The translations under genes were made by a program, and so were the position numbers. 64,000 nt of DNA, taken from Staphylococcus cohnii subsp. cohnii (GTDB lineage Bacteria > Bacillota > Bacilli > Staphylococcales > Staphylococcaceae). Within the stretch, counting starts at the first letter, position 1. Each line of letters opens with the position of its first letter. The notes beneath the pieces are model-generated. The model did no database searches. It was given only the letters and a program-made list of their open reading frames with translations, and was not told where the DNA came from. The DNA lies in the NCBI RefSeq assembly GCF_002902365.1, contig NZ_PPQC01000014.1, positions 122,341 to 186,340 of the forward strand, read 5' to 3'. This document shows positions 1 through 9,671 of the stretch, in pieces.

Positions 1-456
1 TTCTGCAACAGTTGTACCACCATTATTTATTTTAACATAATCTCCTACATCAAATTGATTTTCAAATATAATGAAGAAACCAGTGATAATATCTTTAACA
101 ACTGTTTGTGCACCAAAACCAACAGCTAAACCAACAACCCCAGCACTTGCAATAATACCTTCAACACTAATACCAAACTTGCTTAAAATGGTTGTTAACA
201 CTATAAACCATACCACATACGATACGATATTTTGAACTAATGATATTAATGTTGCTGAACGTTTTTTATTCGCCTTTTTACCTTTATTTTGTATTTTGAA
301 AAATTGTTCTATTCCTTTATTAATAAAACGCAATACTATCCACGCTACTATGATATAAATTACAATCATAATTAAATTGGAAATTAGCGTTTGATATGTT
401 TCGGGTTTAGTTAAAGGTTCTATTAAGGAATACATGATACTTTTGATTTGATCCAA
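1..456 (-). CDS. Mechanosensitive ion channel, MscS family (partial, 5' part)
   Basis: The first 152 codons are visible and the rest lies beyond the left edge. I start at TTG 456 because a GGGAGG ribosome site sits about 8 bases upstream; the next ATG is at codon 8. The translation has an N-terminal hydrophobic helix (about residues 28-45), a basic loop, a second helix (about 70-88), and the Gly/Ala-rich pore helix typical of MscS (ASAGVVGLAVGFGAQTVVKD). It then enters the beta domain (FDVGDYVKI). MscS channels open on membrane tension and release solutes on hypo-osmotic shock. The family call is secure; whether the full protein has extra domains cannot be seen. Confidence 0.9.
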   Translation of the reverse strand, partial: MDQIKSIMYSLIEPLTKPETYQTLISNLIMIVIYIIVAWIVLRFINKGIEQFFKIQNKGKKANKKRSATLISLVQNIVSYVVWFIVLTTILSKFGISVEGIIASAGVVGLAVGFGAQTVVKDIITGFFIIFENQFDVGDYVKINNGGTTVAE

Positions 457-749
457 TAATATTTCCTCCCTTAGTCAAAGACTCTTCTTATTCTATTATA
501 ATTATTTAAACTGTTAAACACATCCAACTTCCGACTAAATTTTAAATTTATCTGACGAATAAACGTATCATTTGGGGTATTTATCTACTTTTATTTACAT
601 AGAAAGCATGCTACAGCTTGTATGATTATAACCAGAAGCTCCCATATTATCATTACTCACTTTATACTATCAATTTTTAAATATAGTTTATATAATTTTT
701 ACGTTTAATTAAATTTAAATTATGTAATTTAAAAAAGACAAAAGAAAAA

Positions 750-775
750 GAACCATAATTTAAAATTATGATTCC
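750..775 (-). terminator. Putative terminator of mpsABC
   Basis: An AT-rich inverted repeat (CATAATTT/AAATTATG with flanking GAA/TTC) lies about 90 bases past the end of mpsC. On the minus strand it is followed by a T-rich run. The stem is weak in GC, so it may be inefficient. The rest of the 457-865 gap shows no convincing gene. Confidence 0.5.
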
Positions 776-865
776 TTCACACTCAGTAAGTAATATTACT
801 ACAAACGTCTCTTGAAATAAAGCACTTCCTCAGTTTTTAGATATCACTTTCATCAATAATTTTCT

Positions 866-1234
866 TTATTCTACTATTTTTTTCTCAAGATTATTATAAA
901 GTTTAAATATCATGACACGTTCACCTGTTTTAGAACTTAAATCTGTGTGAAATCCTTTGACTGCTTCACCAGTAACTGAAAAAACAATATCGTCAAGTGC
1001 CTCTATACCAGATTCTACGAGTTTAGATCTCGTACGTTTAATTGTTAATAATCCTTCATGTGTCTCACAAACTTTATATTCAGCTTGTGTCAACACACCC
1101 TGTAAAGTAACAATAATCATATCACGCAAAATATCAGTTTTCACAGACAGTGAGCCACGACCAAGAAAGTCTTTTTCCCATTGTGTAATTGCTTTACTGA
1201 TTTCAGACTCATAGGTACCTTTTGTTGTTTTCAT
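866..1234 (-). CDS. mpsC: MpsC, DUF2294 family protein
   Basis: This protein of about 122 residues belongs to the DUF2294/MpsC family; the motif KTTKGTYESEISKAITQWEK leads to FLGRG, as in the family. It is the third gene of the staphylococcal mpsABC cluster, whose MpsA and MpsB form a membrane-potential-linked bicarbonate/CO2 uptake system. The role of MpsC is not established. I chose ATG 1234, preceded by GGGAGA, which gives the usual family length; an upstream in-frame ATG at 1300 would add 22 residues with no family-like sequence. The gap to mpsB is about 180 bases and shows no clear promoter, so co-transcription is likely. Confidence 0.85.
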   Translation of the reverse strand: MKTTKGTYESEISKAITQWEKDFLGRGSLSVKTDILRDMIIVTLQGVLTQAEYKVCETHEGLLTIKRTRSKLVESGIEALDDIVFSVTGEAVKGFHTDLSSKTGERVMIFKLYNNLEKKIVE

Positions 1235-1415
1235 GTCGAATGCATCTCCCATAGAATCAAAATTAATTGTTGTATTATTTAATAATGCTAACATTATCAT
1301 TTTTATAAATTTTTCTCCATAGTTATGCGCAATTACCTAGAAAATAATTGGATAAATCATATAAAAGTCATATACTTATTGTTTCCATGAACAAATCTAA
1401 ACAATGCTGTTTAAG

Positions 1416-4022
1416 TTAATCAACTGACCAATGTTGCCAACCACCAAATTCATCAATACTTGCCAATTTAACCCAGCCATTGTGTACCTTTTGATAAAAA
1501 TCCTGATGTTCATTTAATAGCTGTTTAATATAATCATTGGGCGCGTGCACGACAATGAGTAGCCTAATGGGAGAATGATACATTTTATTGTCTGACGACA
1601 TTACAGATTGCCAAGGTAGACCCGTCAACAAATCACTCGCATTACCTTGCATAACACCTATACCTGCCGTAATTGTCTGTGTTGTTTTACTACCGCTACC
1701 ATAATAATGGGGTGCGACAGTTGAGGCGTAATACTGTAAATTAATCCATTGTGCCACAGTAGCTGGGCCGCTGATGATATTTGCTAAAAGACTACCATCA
1801 TTGTCTTGTTGCCAATCATAATTGTGTAAAAATGCTCGTCCTTTTAAGTCACTGTTTTTTGTTAAATCACGTGGACCTATAATAAATGAAGCGTTTTTCG
1901 CTAAGCCCCATTCCGGTCTAATCTCACTCCAATCGTTTGATAAACGATGTGCTTCTTTGATTGGATCTTGTCTTGAGATATGATTATCTGGTAATGCTTT
2001 CAATCGTTGTGCATTTGCTCGATAAGTAATGCCAGACACTGCAGTTTGAATTTGATTCAAAGCATTTTGCGCAGATTTTGACATTGTTGGTAAGTATATC
2101 CAATTTAATTCATCCGTTGATGTTTGGTGTTCTGCTGCCGCAAAGACAGTGTCTTCTGGAATGACAATACCTCTCTCATTTAACGCTGTTCTAACTTCAG
2201 CTAAGTTACAAAGCTGAGCTAATACCTTCGCGTTAAACCCGCTCGCTGCACCACCACACGCACCACAGTCCAGTGAAGAAGCATATGGATTGTTCGCACT
2301 TTGACTGCCATGCCCACACAGTACGATTAACGGCGCAAAATCTAAAGTCAATCCCATTAAGCGCAATGCTTGTTGCGCATAATCTACTTTTTCTTCATTT
2401 GTAAAACCGATTGGTATCCCCTCTTCATTAATATTACGATGCTCTAAAGATAACGCTGTGTCATGTGGTTTTTGTAACCAACTATCATAAAACTTTCGTA
2501 TCAATTGACCTATTGGTCTCGGCGCGAAACTTCGTGAAAACATTTGAAGCGATAACCAAGGGCCACTTAATTCTGGTAATAGTAGACTCGGCAAAGCATT
2601 TTGCTTCATTTTTTTAAATGTATACGTAATCGATTTTAGTATATGTTGATGCTGACGAAAGGTTGTAGGTTCTTGCTCATTTGTGTATTCTTTAATTTTA
2701 TGTTGTGGCGGGTTCATCACAGGTAAAGACGGGTGACTATGTGATTGACCCAACTCTTCTTTGACAATTGGCAAACCAAAAAATCCCGCAATACCGATTG
2801 TTTCAAATGCACCAGCCGCTTCTATTTGACGTCGAAAAGGTTCCGAGCGTACATCTATACAAAATGCCATTTGTACTTGTGGCTTTTGCGTTTCTTGCTC
2901 ATTATTTTTATGTGCGGTCACGGCATCTTCCAATTGATGCTCATATGTTGCTTCCCAAGCCGTTAATAAAATTTGTCTACGCGCTTGTTTTTCAAATTGT
3001 AATGCAAAATCTATATAAGCGTTTTTTTTAGATTTAGATAGTTGTTGCCATTGTTCTGTCGTAAACATACCAATAGTAATCCAATGTTCTGCAAATTCAT
3101 CGCGTTCATATGCTGTTGGATTCTCTGCTGAATTCACAGGTAAATAAGGTTCAACAATAGCCCATTCTATACCAAGACGAATGGCTAAATAAGACAATAA
3201 TATTTGATCAGTATTAGACGCTTGTTCATCTTGCCATAGCATCATACCAGCCCATCCAGGTAATGATAGTAAATGATTTTCCAAATATGTTTGATACTGT
3301 GCCTCAGCAAGACCCAGCTTTTGTAAAACCATATGAATAAGCGTTTCAGCTTGATTTGGCAATGTTTTCAAGCGTGAACGTTGTTGTTTGCTCAATGCTG
3401 GATCATGTTGTACTAAACGTTGCCATGCAAAGAATAAACCCTTTTCTCTATTAGGCATCGTCCATCCTGATTGCGCATCATCTAAATATAATTTGCACCA
3501 TTTAATAACGTGATAATCTACAATATCTATTAATCGTCTATCATCTTTATCCGTAATATATGTACTTACTAATGGCACACTATTAGTTTCATCGTCTAAA
3601 CTTATTTTTTCATTATGTTGATTGACTTGTCTTTTATTTTCAGAATGACACGTTACATCTACAATATTAGACAAATCTAGCATCGCTCTAGCATAACTTT
3701 CAGCAAATTGTCTATCTATCGAGACTACCGATTGATTTAACCATTCTTGTAAGTTAACTTCAATCATATCTTTATCAATTTCGTCACGCTGATATGCCTG
3801 TTCAAACATATACATTGTAGGATAGATATCTACGTCACGGACATTTTTTAACCATTGTGCCACATTTTTAAATTCATATTCCTCTAAATTTGACCAAGGG
3901 TTTCTTGCAGCAAACACAGAAATAGGCGATAAAGGAACGATAACTCTACTTGCTTTAGAAATTATTTGATCGATATCGTCGTTGCGCTGATTTTGGTTTG
4001 TCATTTCTTTATGCTTTCCCAT
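1416..4022 (-). CDS. mpsB: MpsB/DabA-type inorganic carbon transport subunit (DUF2309, UPF0753)
   Basis: This large soluble subunit of 868 residues belongs to the DabA/MpsB family, which resembles a beta-carbonic anhydrase and works with the membrane subunit MpsA to take up inorganic carbon. The expected zinc and catalytic residues are present: C388 and D390 in the CIDVRSE motif, H571 in LCGHGSQ, and C586 in LDCGACGG. The start codon directly abuts the mpsA stop (TAA 4023-4025, ATG 4022), and the AAAGGAGGG ribosome site lies inside the end of mpsA, so the two are translationally coupled. Mps function lets staphylococci grow at atmospheric CO2. Length and motifs look intact. Confidence 0.95.
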   Translation of the reverse strand: MGKHKEMTNQNQRNDDIDQIISKASRVIVPLSPISVFAARNPWSNLEEYEFKNVAQWLKNVRDVDIYPTMYMFEQAYQRDEIDKDMIEVNLQEWLNQSVVSIDRQFAESYARAMLDLSNIVDVTCHSENKRQVNQHNEKISLDDETNSVPLVSTYITDKDDRRLIDIVDYHVIKWCKLYLDDAQSGWTMPNREKGLFFAWQRLVQHDPALSKQQRSRLKTLPNQAETLIHMVLQKLGLAEAQYQTYLENHLLSLPGWAGMMLWQDEQASNTDQILLSYLAIRLGIEWAIVEPYLPVNSAENPTAYERDEFAEHWITIGMFTTEQWQQLSKSKKNAYIDFALQFEKQARRQILLTAWEATYEHQLEDAVTAHKNNEQETQKPQVQMAFCIDVRSEPFRRQIEAAGAFETIGIAGFFGLPIVKEELGQSHSHPSLPVMNPPQHKIKEYTNEQEPTTFRQHQHILKSITYTFKKMKQNALPSLLLPELSGPWLSLQMFSRSFAPRPIGQLIRKFYDSWLQKPHDTALSLEHRNINEEGIPIGFTNEEKVDYAQQALRLMGLTLDFAPLIVLCGHGSQSANNPYASSLDCGACGGAASGFNAKVLAQLCNLAEVRTALNERGIVIPEDTVFAAAEHQTSTDELNWIYLPTMSKSAQNALNQIQTAVSGITYRANAQRLKALPDNHISRQDPIKEAHRLSNDWSEIRPEWGLAKNASFIIGPRDLTKNSDLKGRAFLHNYDWQQDNDGSLLANIISGPATVAQWINLQYYASTVAPHYYGSGSKTTQTITAGIGVMQGNASDLLTGLPWQSVMSSDNKMYHSPIRLLIVVHAPNDYIKQLLNEHQDFYQKVHNGWVKLASIDEFGGWQHWSVD

Positions 4023-5543
4023 TTAGTGCCCTCCTTTTGACAAATAAGATTTTAAATAATTAGGATGACGTTCAACTGTTTCAACCTTTGCATCTCCTAA
4101 ACGAACAATCCACATATACAGAATTGAAAATACGACAGAAGACCGGTGACGTGCTACCCAGGTACTAATTAAACTCCCCAACAATAAAATGACTGCTACG
4201 GTAATAACGATAAAAGTAGGTGGTTGTACGCTGTGAATTGTCAGAGTATGTAATGCCCCTGAAAAATAATGATGCACCACAAAATAAACTGCACCTACAA
4301 CAATGAGTATCGTCATACCTACAACACGGCCAAAGTTGCCTTCACCAAAAGCTACTAACTGTGTCCATGAGACAGATAAAGACCATGCTAAAATAAGACC
4401 GCTCACTAGACGATAACTTTCTTCTGGCGCACTCAACCAAAAACCGAACCCAATCAAGAACGCTAAAATACGACCACTGATTATCCATACATATGACATT
4501 CTTTCATTTGCACGACTCGGTACACTAAAATGACGCACTGCCGATCCAGAGCGTAAGAATAAAGTCGCTTTGAATAACCCATGTAAAACCAAGTGAATGA
4601 TTGCAGGAATATAAGCACCTAATGCACATTGAATTAACATAAAGCCCATTTGGCCTATCGTAGAACCCACCAATAATCTTTTATAATCCACATGCACTAA
4701 ACTAATGCCTGCACCAAGTAATACGGAGACACTAGCAAAAATTAATAAAATTACAGATGCAATGTCGCCACTAAAAATGCCTGAAAATCTGGTTAACATA
4801 ATACCACCTGCATTAACGATACCAGCATGCATAATCGCAGAAACTGGTGTAGGTGCTGCTACAGATTCGATTAACCAACGTTGAAAGGGCCATTGTGCCG
4901 CTGGAATCATAACAGCTAGTACAATGAGTAAATTAATACCAAATTGTGCCAAACCATTAATCATGGATAGATGTGCTTCATTTAAAGCTACAGAATAGTG
5001 CCATTCACCGGTAGATAATCCAATCCACAAAACAGCACTTACTAACGCAACCCAACTCAACAAGAATAATCTACCTGTTACCTTCGCTGCTTCACGTGTA
5101 ACTTTCCAGGCACTTGTTAAACTGATCAAAATCGTAAGTCCTAATAATGTACATCCCCAACTGATTACCATAATTCTCATATCCGCAGTTAACCAAGCAA
5201 ATGATGCGAAGGTAGTCGTAAAAGTAAATAAAGTGAAATATTTTTTATAGCTTTTATCACCAGCTAAATAACGAATACAATAGCGTTGGATGATCACACC
5301 AATGATGAGGACAAAACCAACCATGAGCCAAGATAATACGTCAGACCGCCATATACCTATCTCTATATTTTTCTGTGACAATATAAGACCTAAGCTAGCC
5401 ACAATTGCCGGTAATGCTACGATATAAATATGTATTCGTGCATATTTAGGCGATATTTTTTTTATTAAGAAAAAGAGACTACTTAAAATTGAAATAATTA
5501 GCGTTAAAAATAATAATGTTATAAAAATATGCGCGTCAATCAC
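4023..5543 (-). CDS. mpsA: MpsA/DabB-type membrane subunit (NuoL/NADH dehydrogenase subunit 5-like)
   Basis: This polytopic protein of about 506 residues belongs to the proton-conducting NuoL/MrpA superfamily. Conserved lysine- and histidine-bearing helices are visible, for example MHAGIVNAGGIML and GFMLIQCALGAY. It is the membrane partner of MpsB, coupling ion influx to CO2/bicarbonate conversion. I place the start at GTG 5543, preceded by AAGGTGAT at good spacing. The open frame runs further upstream to 5600, but that extension (FCYYYKFKCRSTEGK) has no family character and would overlap the promoter region. It is the first gene of the mpsABC operon; a promoter is visible at 5611-5639. Confidence 0.92.
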   Translation of the reverse strand: MIDAHIFITLLFLTLIISILSSLFFLIKKISPKYARIHIYIVALPAIVASLGLILSQKNIEIGIWRSDVLSWLMVGFVLIIGVIIQRYCIRYLAGDKSYKKYFTLFTFTTTFASFAWLTADMRIMVISWGCTLLGLTILISLTSAWKVTREAAKVTGRLFLLSWVALVSAVLWIGLSTGEWHYSVALNEAHLSMINGLAQFGINLLIVLAVMIPAAQWPFQRWLIESVAAPTPVSAIMHAGIVNAGGIMLTRFSGIFSGDIASVILLIFASVSVLLGAGISLVHVDYKRLLVGSTIGQMGFMLIQCALGAYIPAIIHLVLHGLFKATLFLRSGSAVRHFSVPSRANERMSYVWIISGRILAFLIGFGFWLSAPEESYRLVSGLILAWSLSVSWTQLVAFGEGNFGRVVGMTILIVVGAVYFVVHHYFSGALHTLTIHSVQPPTFIVITVAVILLLGSLISTWVARHRSSVVFSILYMWIVRLGDAKVETVERHPNYLKSYLSKGGH

Positions 5544-5610
5544 GATTATCACCTTACCTTCTGTACTACGACATTTAAATTTATAATAGTAACAAAACAC
5601 TTAATTTAAA

Positions 5611-5639
5611 ATTATATTTCCCACGAAAAAAGCCGACAA
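5611..5639 (-). promoter_or_regulatory. Promoter of mpsABC overlapping an upstream hairpin
   Basis: On the minus strand TTGTCG (5639-5634) is followed after 17 bases by TATAAT (5616-5611). The perfect -10 and optimal spacing make this the best mpsA promoter. The -35 hexamer lies inside the downstream arm of the hairpin at 5630-5680, so hairpin and promoter share sequence. Confidence 0.6.
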
Positions 5640-5680
5640 TTAATAATAAATCGATACTGACTTATTATCATTGTCGGCTT
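5630..5680 (-). terminator. Hairpin with T tract upstream of mpsA
   Basis: AAGCCGACAAT (5630-5640) pairs with ATTGTCGGCTT (5670-5680), extended by a partly matched AT-rich section. On the minus strand it is followed by six T residues, as in an intrinsic terminator. It may end transcription from the exporter genes at 5969-7437 before the mpsA promoter, although it lies almost 290 bases beyond their stop codon. The stretch 5681-5968 contains no convincing gene. Confidence 0.6.
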
Positions 5681-5968
5681 CATTACAACGCACATATGGT
5701 GAGTGTTTTGCTTTGCTACCTATTATATATTCATTTATTTTCAAATATGTTGATTTTACATTTTATACGTTAAGACGTACAATCTCTTATTTCTACTACT
5801 ATTTATTCACTTTTTCAATTTGCCAATACACACTGATTAACAACTTGCTAAAGCTTTAATTACATAGAAAACATAGAAAAGTATGCCTAAATTTTTAACT
5901 TTTAATATTATCAAGATATAACGATTATTCGTGTTTGTCAAGATAGACAGTATGTTAAGCTTTGTTCA

Positions 5969-6595
5969 TTATAGCTCTTTATATTTAAATGCTTGCTTAG
6001 AAGCAATAAATGAAAGCGCCATAACGATTAAGCCAATTATAGCAAAAATGCCACCATACCATAGGTTTTTAGTCATTTCTCCCATAAAATTATCTGTATT
6101 TGATAATATGGCCATACCTACAAAATAATAAACAAAGAATAAAATAACTACGATAATGGATACAATCATAAATATGACATTTGATTTTTCTGCACCCATT
6201 TTAAAAGTAAACGGAAAAATAAGTGAATACAACGCGATAAATCCTGTACCAAGTAACGCTGAATTCACTCCACTTACAATACTACTCGCAACAATTGCAT
6301 TAATCACAAGTGACACCACCATACCTGTTAATGCTAATAAGCTATAAAATGCAAAATGACTACTCACGTAAGTGTTTCTGCTATAGGGTAATGTAGAAAC
6401 AAAATACATCCACTTTGAGTCTTTTTCATTTTTTAAATTATCTGTAGCAGGTGAAACTAAAAATATCATAGGCATGAAACTAGCCATTAATGGATTTGTA
6501 AAAGAGAAAAATAAACAAATTGGAATACTTAACAATAAATATGTATATATTGATTTTTGGTTTGTAAAATAATAACTCAGTAAGTAACCCTTCAT
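5969..6595 (-). CDS. ABC-2 type transporter permease (PmtB-like)
   Basis: This membrane protein of 208 residues has about six hydrophobic segments and no recognisable catalytic motif. It overlaps the upstream ATPase gene by four bases (ATGA type), so the two make one ABC exporter. The short permease plus the style of the ATPase resemble half of the staphylococcal Pmt exporter (PmtA/PmtB), which secretes phenol-soluble modulins, and also Bacillus YtrB/YxlF-type systems. The GntR regulator and second ATPase-permease pair of a full pmt operon are absent here. The Pmt comparison is therefore an inference from family and context, not an assignment. Confidence 0.75.
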   Translation of the reverse strand: MKGYLLSYYFTNQKSIYTYLLLSIPICLFFSFTNPLMASFMPMIFLVSPATDNLKNEKDSKWMYFVSTLPYSRNTYVSSHFAFYSLLALTGMVVSLVINAIVASSIVSGVNSALLGTGFIALYSLIFPFTFKMGAEKSNVIFMIVSIIVVILFFVYYFVGMAILSNTDNFMGEMTKNLWYGGIFAIIGLIVMALSFIASKQAFKYKEL

Positions 6596-7437
6596 GCTAA
6601 TTCTCCTCTCATTAATATTTTTGTGGCATCATCAATATTTTTTAATGGCTGCGCTAGCTCTACATCTTTATTTTGATTTACAAGTGCTTTTCCTGTTCCT
6701 TTATGTAGGCGATAAGCAACAACATTACTGTGATTAACATCAAATTCCCCTTCTTCAAACGAAACAATGCCATAATCATTTAATAATGTATCTTTGTGCT
6801 CTTGTAATAAAATACGCCCATTTTTCATAAATATTAGCTTATCTGCAAGGGTTTCTATATCTTCCGAAATATGTGATGAAATTAAAATACCATTACCTTC
6901 ATCAACAAAATCTTCTAATATTTCCAGCACTTCTTCACGGCCTGAAACATCCATTCCTGCTGTGGCTTCGTCAAGGATTAAAAGTTTACTATCGTGAGAC
7001 AGTGCAATGGATATTGAAATTTTCATACTCATACCACGAGAGAAAGTCTTAATTTGACGTTCTTTTGGTAATTCAAAATTCTCCAACATTTCAAAAAAAT
7101 GTTGTTCATCCCATGTGCGATAAATATTAGAAAACACTTTACTAATTTGTTTTGCGTTAAGTTTATTAGGCAATCGAAGATCATCAAATACAACACCTAG
7201 ATGTTCTTTATAAGCATAGTCATCGCGAGAAATCTGTGTATCAAAAAATTGAATATCCCCAGCATCTGCAAAGCGATTTCCCACTAATGTATTAATCAAC
7301 GTAGATTTACCAGAACCGTTTTTCCCAATAAGTCCTACCACTGTATTGGGTTCGATGGTTAGATTAATTTGATTTAAATTAAAATCTGAATCAACGTAAG
7401 TTTTATTTAAATTTTGTACATTGAGCAAATATTCCAT
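6592..7437 (-). CDS. ABC transporter ATP-binding protein (PmtA/YtrB-like)
   Basis: This nucleotide-binding subunit of 281 residues has a Walker A motif GKNGSGKST near residue 39, a signature region FSRGMSMKISI in place of the common LSGGQ form, and Walker B LLILDEATAGMD. The unusual FSRGM(S/K) signature is typical of the YtrB/YxlF/PmtA group of peptide or antimicrobial exporters. The last 70 residues form an accessory domain after the D-loop and H-loop. A strong ribosome site (GGGGGGTT) precedes ATG 7437. It is the first gene of a two-gene operon with the permease, driven from the region carrying direct repeats at 7507-7530. The substrate is unknown. Confidence 0.88.
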   Translation of the reverse strand: MEYLLNVQNLNKTYVDSDFNLNQINLTIEPNTVVGLIGKNGSGKSTLINTLVGNRFADAGDIQFFDTQISRDDYAYKEHLGVVFDDLRLPNKLNAKQISKVFSNIYRTWDEQHFFEMLENFELPKERQIKTFSRGMSMKISISIALSHDSKLLILDEATAGMDVSGREEVLEILEDFVDEGNGILISSHISEDIETLADKLIFMKNGRILLQEHKDTLLNDYGIVSFEEGEFDVNHSNVVAYRLHKGTGKALVNQNKDVELAQPLKNIDDATKILMRGELA

Positions 7438-7506
7438 GATAACCCCCCGTATTTCATTTTTTGATAAAATCTCAAACTTTCACATTAAATCACTTTCTAA
7501 ATTAAC

Positions 7507-7530
7507 ATAATACACCTCGCTATAATACAC
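7507..7530 (-). promoter_or_regulatory. Direct repeats upstream of the PmtAB-like operon
   Basis: On the minus strand the 9-mer GTGTATTAT occurs twice (7530-7522 and 7515-7507), with starts 15 bases apart, about 70 bases upstream of the ATPase start. Tandem repeats of this type often bind a regulator dimer. No regulator gene is adjacent. The downstream copy overlaps a plausible -10 (TATTAT). Confidence 0.4.
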
Positions 7531-7665
7531 AATACATTTTTAAAAAATATTTATTATTAATTAAATATATATCTAAAAAACAATAACTAAAGCCATTCAC
7601 CGTTAATTGTATTTAAAATGGCCACATCGTTCCATCCAACAAAGATAATTGAGGTTGAATGGGAT

Positions 7666-7696
7666 AAAAGGCTGAGACAATTCTTTTGCCCCAGCC
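7666..7696 (-). terminator. Terminator of the YknXYZ-like operon
   Basis: On the minus strand GGCTGGGGCAA pairs with TTGTCTCAGCC across a short loop and is followed by TTTT. It lies about 120 bases past the permease stop. The GGCTG(G/A)GAC core recurs in other terminators of this window. Confidence 0.75.
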
Positions 7697-7818
7697 TATT
7701 ACATGTCATATTTATACATGAACTATAATGTTTACGCTTTTCTAGCCAACTTGAATAGCATGAACTGACGAAACTTTTTAATAAAAGACAATGTCTCTTT
7801 TTACATCTTTTTAAAATA

Positions 7819-8994
7819 TTACTTAATAATATCAATAAGTTCTTTCTTAGCTGCTGAACGTGCCGGAATCCAACCAAATACGATACCAATTAATGTAGAA
7901 ACACCTACAGCAATGAGTACTGAGCTTAGACTAACCGCACTCTTGATATAATCTGGTGTTACTGCATCTACCAGGCTTGCGACAAGTATACCTATGATTA
8001 GACCAATGATACCGCCAATCACACATAGTACAACACTTTCTACTAAAAACTGGATTTCAATATTTCGCGCTTTTGCACCAAATGCACGACGAATGGCAAT
8101 TTCCTCTGTACGCTCTGTCACTGAAATATACATCACGTTCATAACACCGATACCAGCGATAAATAATGAAATACCTGCAACAGCAGCCACAAAGTAAGTA
8201 ATACCATCAAATACTTTATTAATATTTTTCATGAATTCTTCCATATCTGTGTAACTATAGTTACCATCACCTGCGCCTGAACCTTTTTTATTTAATTCTT
8301 TAGCGACTTTGTCTGCGACTTCTTTCTTGTCAGCACCATCTGCTAATGATAATTGGAGTGACGGAAAATCTTGCGTTAATTGTCCCATATATCTATCAAA
8401 TGTATTTGCAGGCATATTAACAGCTGATGTATTCATAGGATCGTTTACAATGCCTACAACTTCGAACCCTTGATCATCAATATATAATGTTTTACCTATC
8501 GCATCGTTATTGAATACATCTTTGGCAATTTTGTCATCGACTGTAACGACTTTTTTGTTCAGTTCATTATCGTCTTCATTAAAGCCTTTACCTTTTTCTG
8601 GGCTAGTCATTTCTTTTTTCTTTAAAATACTGACGTCGCCTTTTTTCTGGGCATTCGTCATTTTTGCAGAATAACCCTGATCGTCACTTTCTTTGATTTT
8701 GGCATCTGTAACACCATTTACTTGTTTAGCAATATCTAAATCTTGCTGGCTAAAAGGATTATCTTTCGCACCTTCACCACTACTCGTCATATAGTTAACC
8801 GTAGCAGAATCTTTGCCTGCACCTGTATCTTCAAATTGTTCTGATGCCGTTTGTTTAAACCCATTACCTAGAGACATAATCGTAATGACCGCAGCTATAC
8901 CAATGATGATACCAATCATAGTGAAAATATTACGACGCTTATTCTTTAAAATGGATTTGAATGAAATGGCGATGATATTCGATAAATTCTTCAT
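7819..8994 (-). CDS. ABC transporter permease, MacB/FtsX type (YknZ-like)
   Basis: This permease of 391 residues has one N-terminal helix (about residues 20-40), a large extracytoplasmic MacB-type domain (about 45-265), and three C-terminal FtsX helices with the TERTEEIAIRRAFGAK coupling motif. With the ATPase at 8991-9671 and the adaptor at 9668-10696 it forms the three-part architecture of Bacillus subtilis YknXYZ. That complex protects cells against a secreted membrane-active toxin. All three genes overlap by four bases, so they are translationally coupled. The stop is followed by a terminator at 7666-7696. Family assignment is firm; the substrate is not known. Confidence 0.88.
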   Translation of the reverse strand: MKNLSNIIAISFKSILKNKRRNIFTMIGIIIGIAAVITIMSLGNGFKQTASEQFEDTGAGKDSATVNYMTSSGEGAKDNPFSQQDLDIAKQVNGVTDAKIKESDDQGYSAKMTNAQKKGDVSILKKKEMTSPEKGKGFNEDDNELNKKVVTVDDKIAKDVFNNDAIGKTLYIDDQGFEVVGIVNDPMNTSAVNMPANTFDRYMGQLTQDFPSLQLSLADGADKKEVADKVAKELNKKGSGAGDGNYSYTDMEEFMKNINKVFDGITYFVAAVAGISLFIAGIGVMNVMYISVTERTEEIAIRRAFGAKARNIEIQFLVESVVLCVIGGIIGLIIGILVASLVDAVTPDYIKSAVSLSSVLIAVGVSTLIGIVFGWIPARSAAKKELIDIIK

Positions 8995-9671
8995 TCAACC
9001 ACCTCTTCTCTTTGGACACGACCATCTAGTATATGAATAATACGATCTGCCTTATCTGCTACTTTGCGATCATGTGTTACGAGAATCATCGTTGTGCGAT
9101 GCTCTTTATTTAATTTCATAAATAAATTGATAATATCTTCAGACGTCTTAGAATCAAGTGCCCCTGTAGGTTCGTCAGCAATGATAAATTTCGGGTTATT
9201 GATGATCGCACGTGCTATGGCTACACGCTGTTGTTGCCCACCTGATAATTTGTTAGGTACTAAATTTTCTTTATCATATAGTCCCACATCGTGTAATGTA
9301 TTGATTACTTTTTCTTTACGTGCTTGCGACCCTAATCCTGCATAAACTAACGGAATACTCACATTTTCCAATATCGTATTGTTTTGAATTAATTTAAAGT
9401 TCTGGAAAACGAAGCCTACTGTTTTATTTCTAATTTCTGCCAATTCATTATCCGAACTTTTTTTATAATTCTCATTATTAAACAAATAATCGCCTTCATA
9501 GCCTCGGTCAATAAACCCTAATATGTTAATGAGTGTACTTTTACCAGAACCCGAAGGCCCCATGATCGCTATGAATTCTCCTTCTTTAATGTTGATATTG
9601 ATATCTTTCAAAATGTGATTTTCTTCATCGCCGTTTTTGAAATGTCTATTGATATCTACAAGTTCTATCAT
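8991..9671 (-). CDS. ABC transporter ATP-binding protein, MacB/LolD type (YknY-like)
   Basis: This ATPase of 226 residues has a complete motif set: Walker [10 protein letters not shown] (about residues 38-46), Q-loop in FVFQNF, signature LSGGQQQR, Walker [13 protein letters not shown] and H-loop THD. The sequence is typical of ATPases that drive MacB-type permeases, using mechanotransmission rather than classical channelling. Its start overlaps the adaptor stop (ATGA) and its stop overlaps the permease start, fixing it as the middle gene of a tripartite exporter. Nothing looks degenerate. Confidence 0.93.
   Translation of the reverse strand: MIELVDINRHFKNGDEENHILKDININIKEGEFIAIMGPSGSGKSTLINILGFIDRGYEGDYLFNNENYKKSSDNELAEIRNKTVGFVFQNFKLIQNNTILENVSIPLVYAGLGSQARKEKVINTLHDVGLYDKENLVPNKLSGGQQQRVAIARAIINNPKFIIADEPTGALDSKTSEDIINLFMKLNKEHRTTMILVTHDRKVADKADRIIHILDGRVQREEVVE

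Noticed and set aside
5671..5859. 62-codon plus-strand frame upstream of the exporter genes
   Set aside because: It starts inside a hairpin arm, has no ribosome site, and has an Phe/Tyr/Leu-rich composition typical of translated AT-rich spacer.
7587..7889. Open frame of 100 codons on the minus strand after the YknZ-like gene
   Set aside because: It crosses the terminator at 7666-7696 and overlaps the 3' end of the permease gene in another frame; the composition is basic and unlike neighbours, with no ribosome site.
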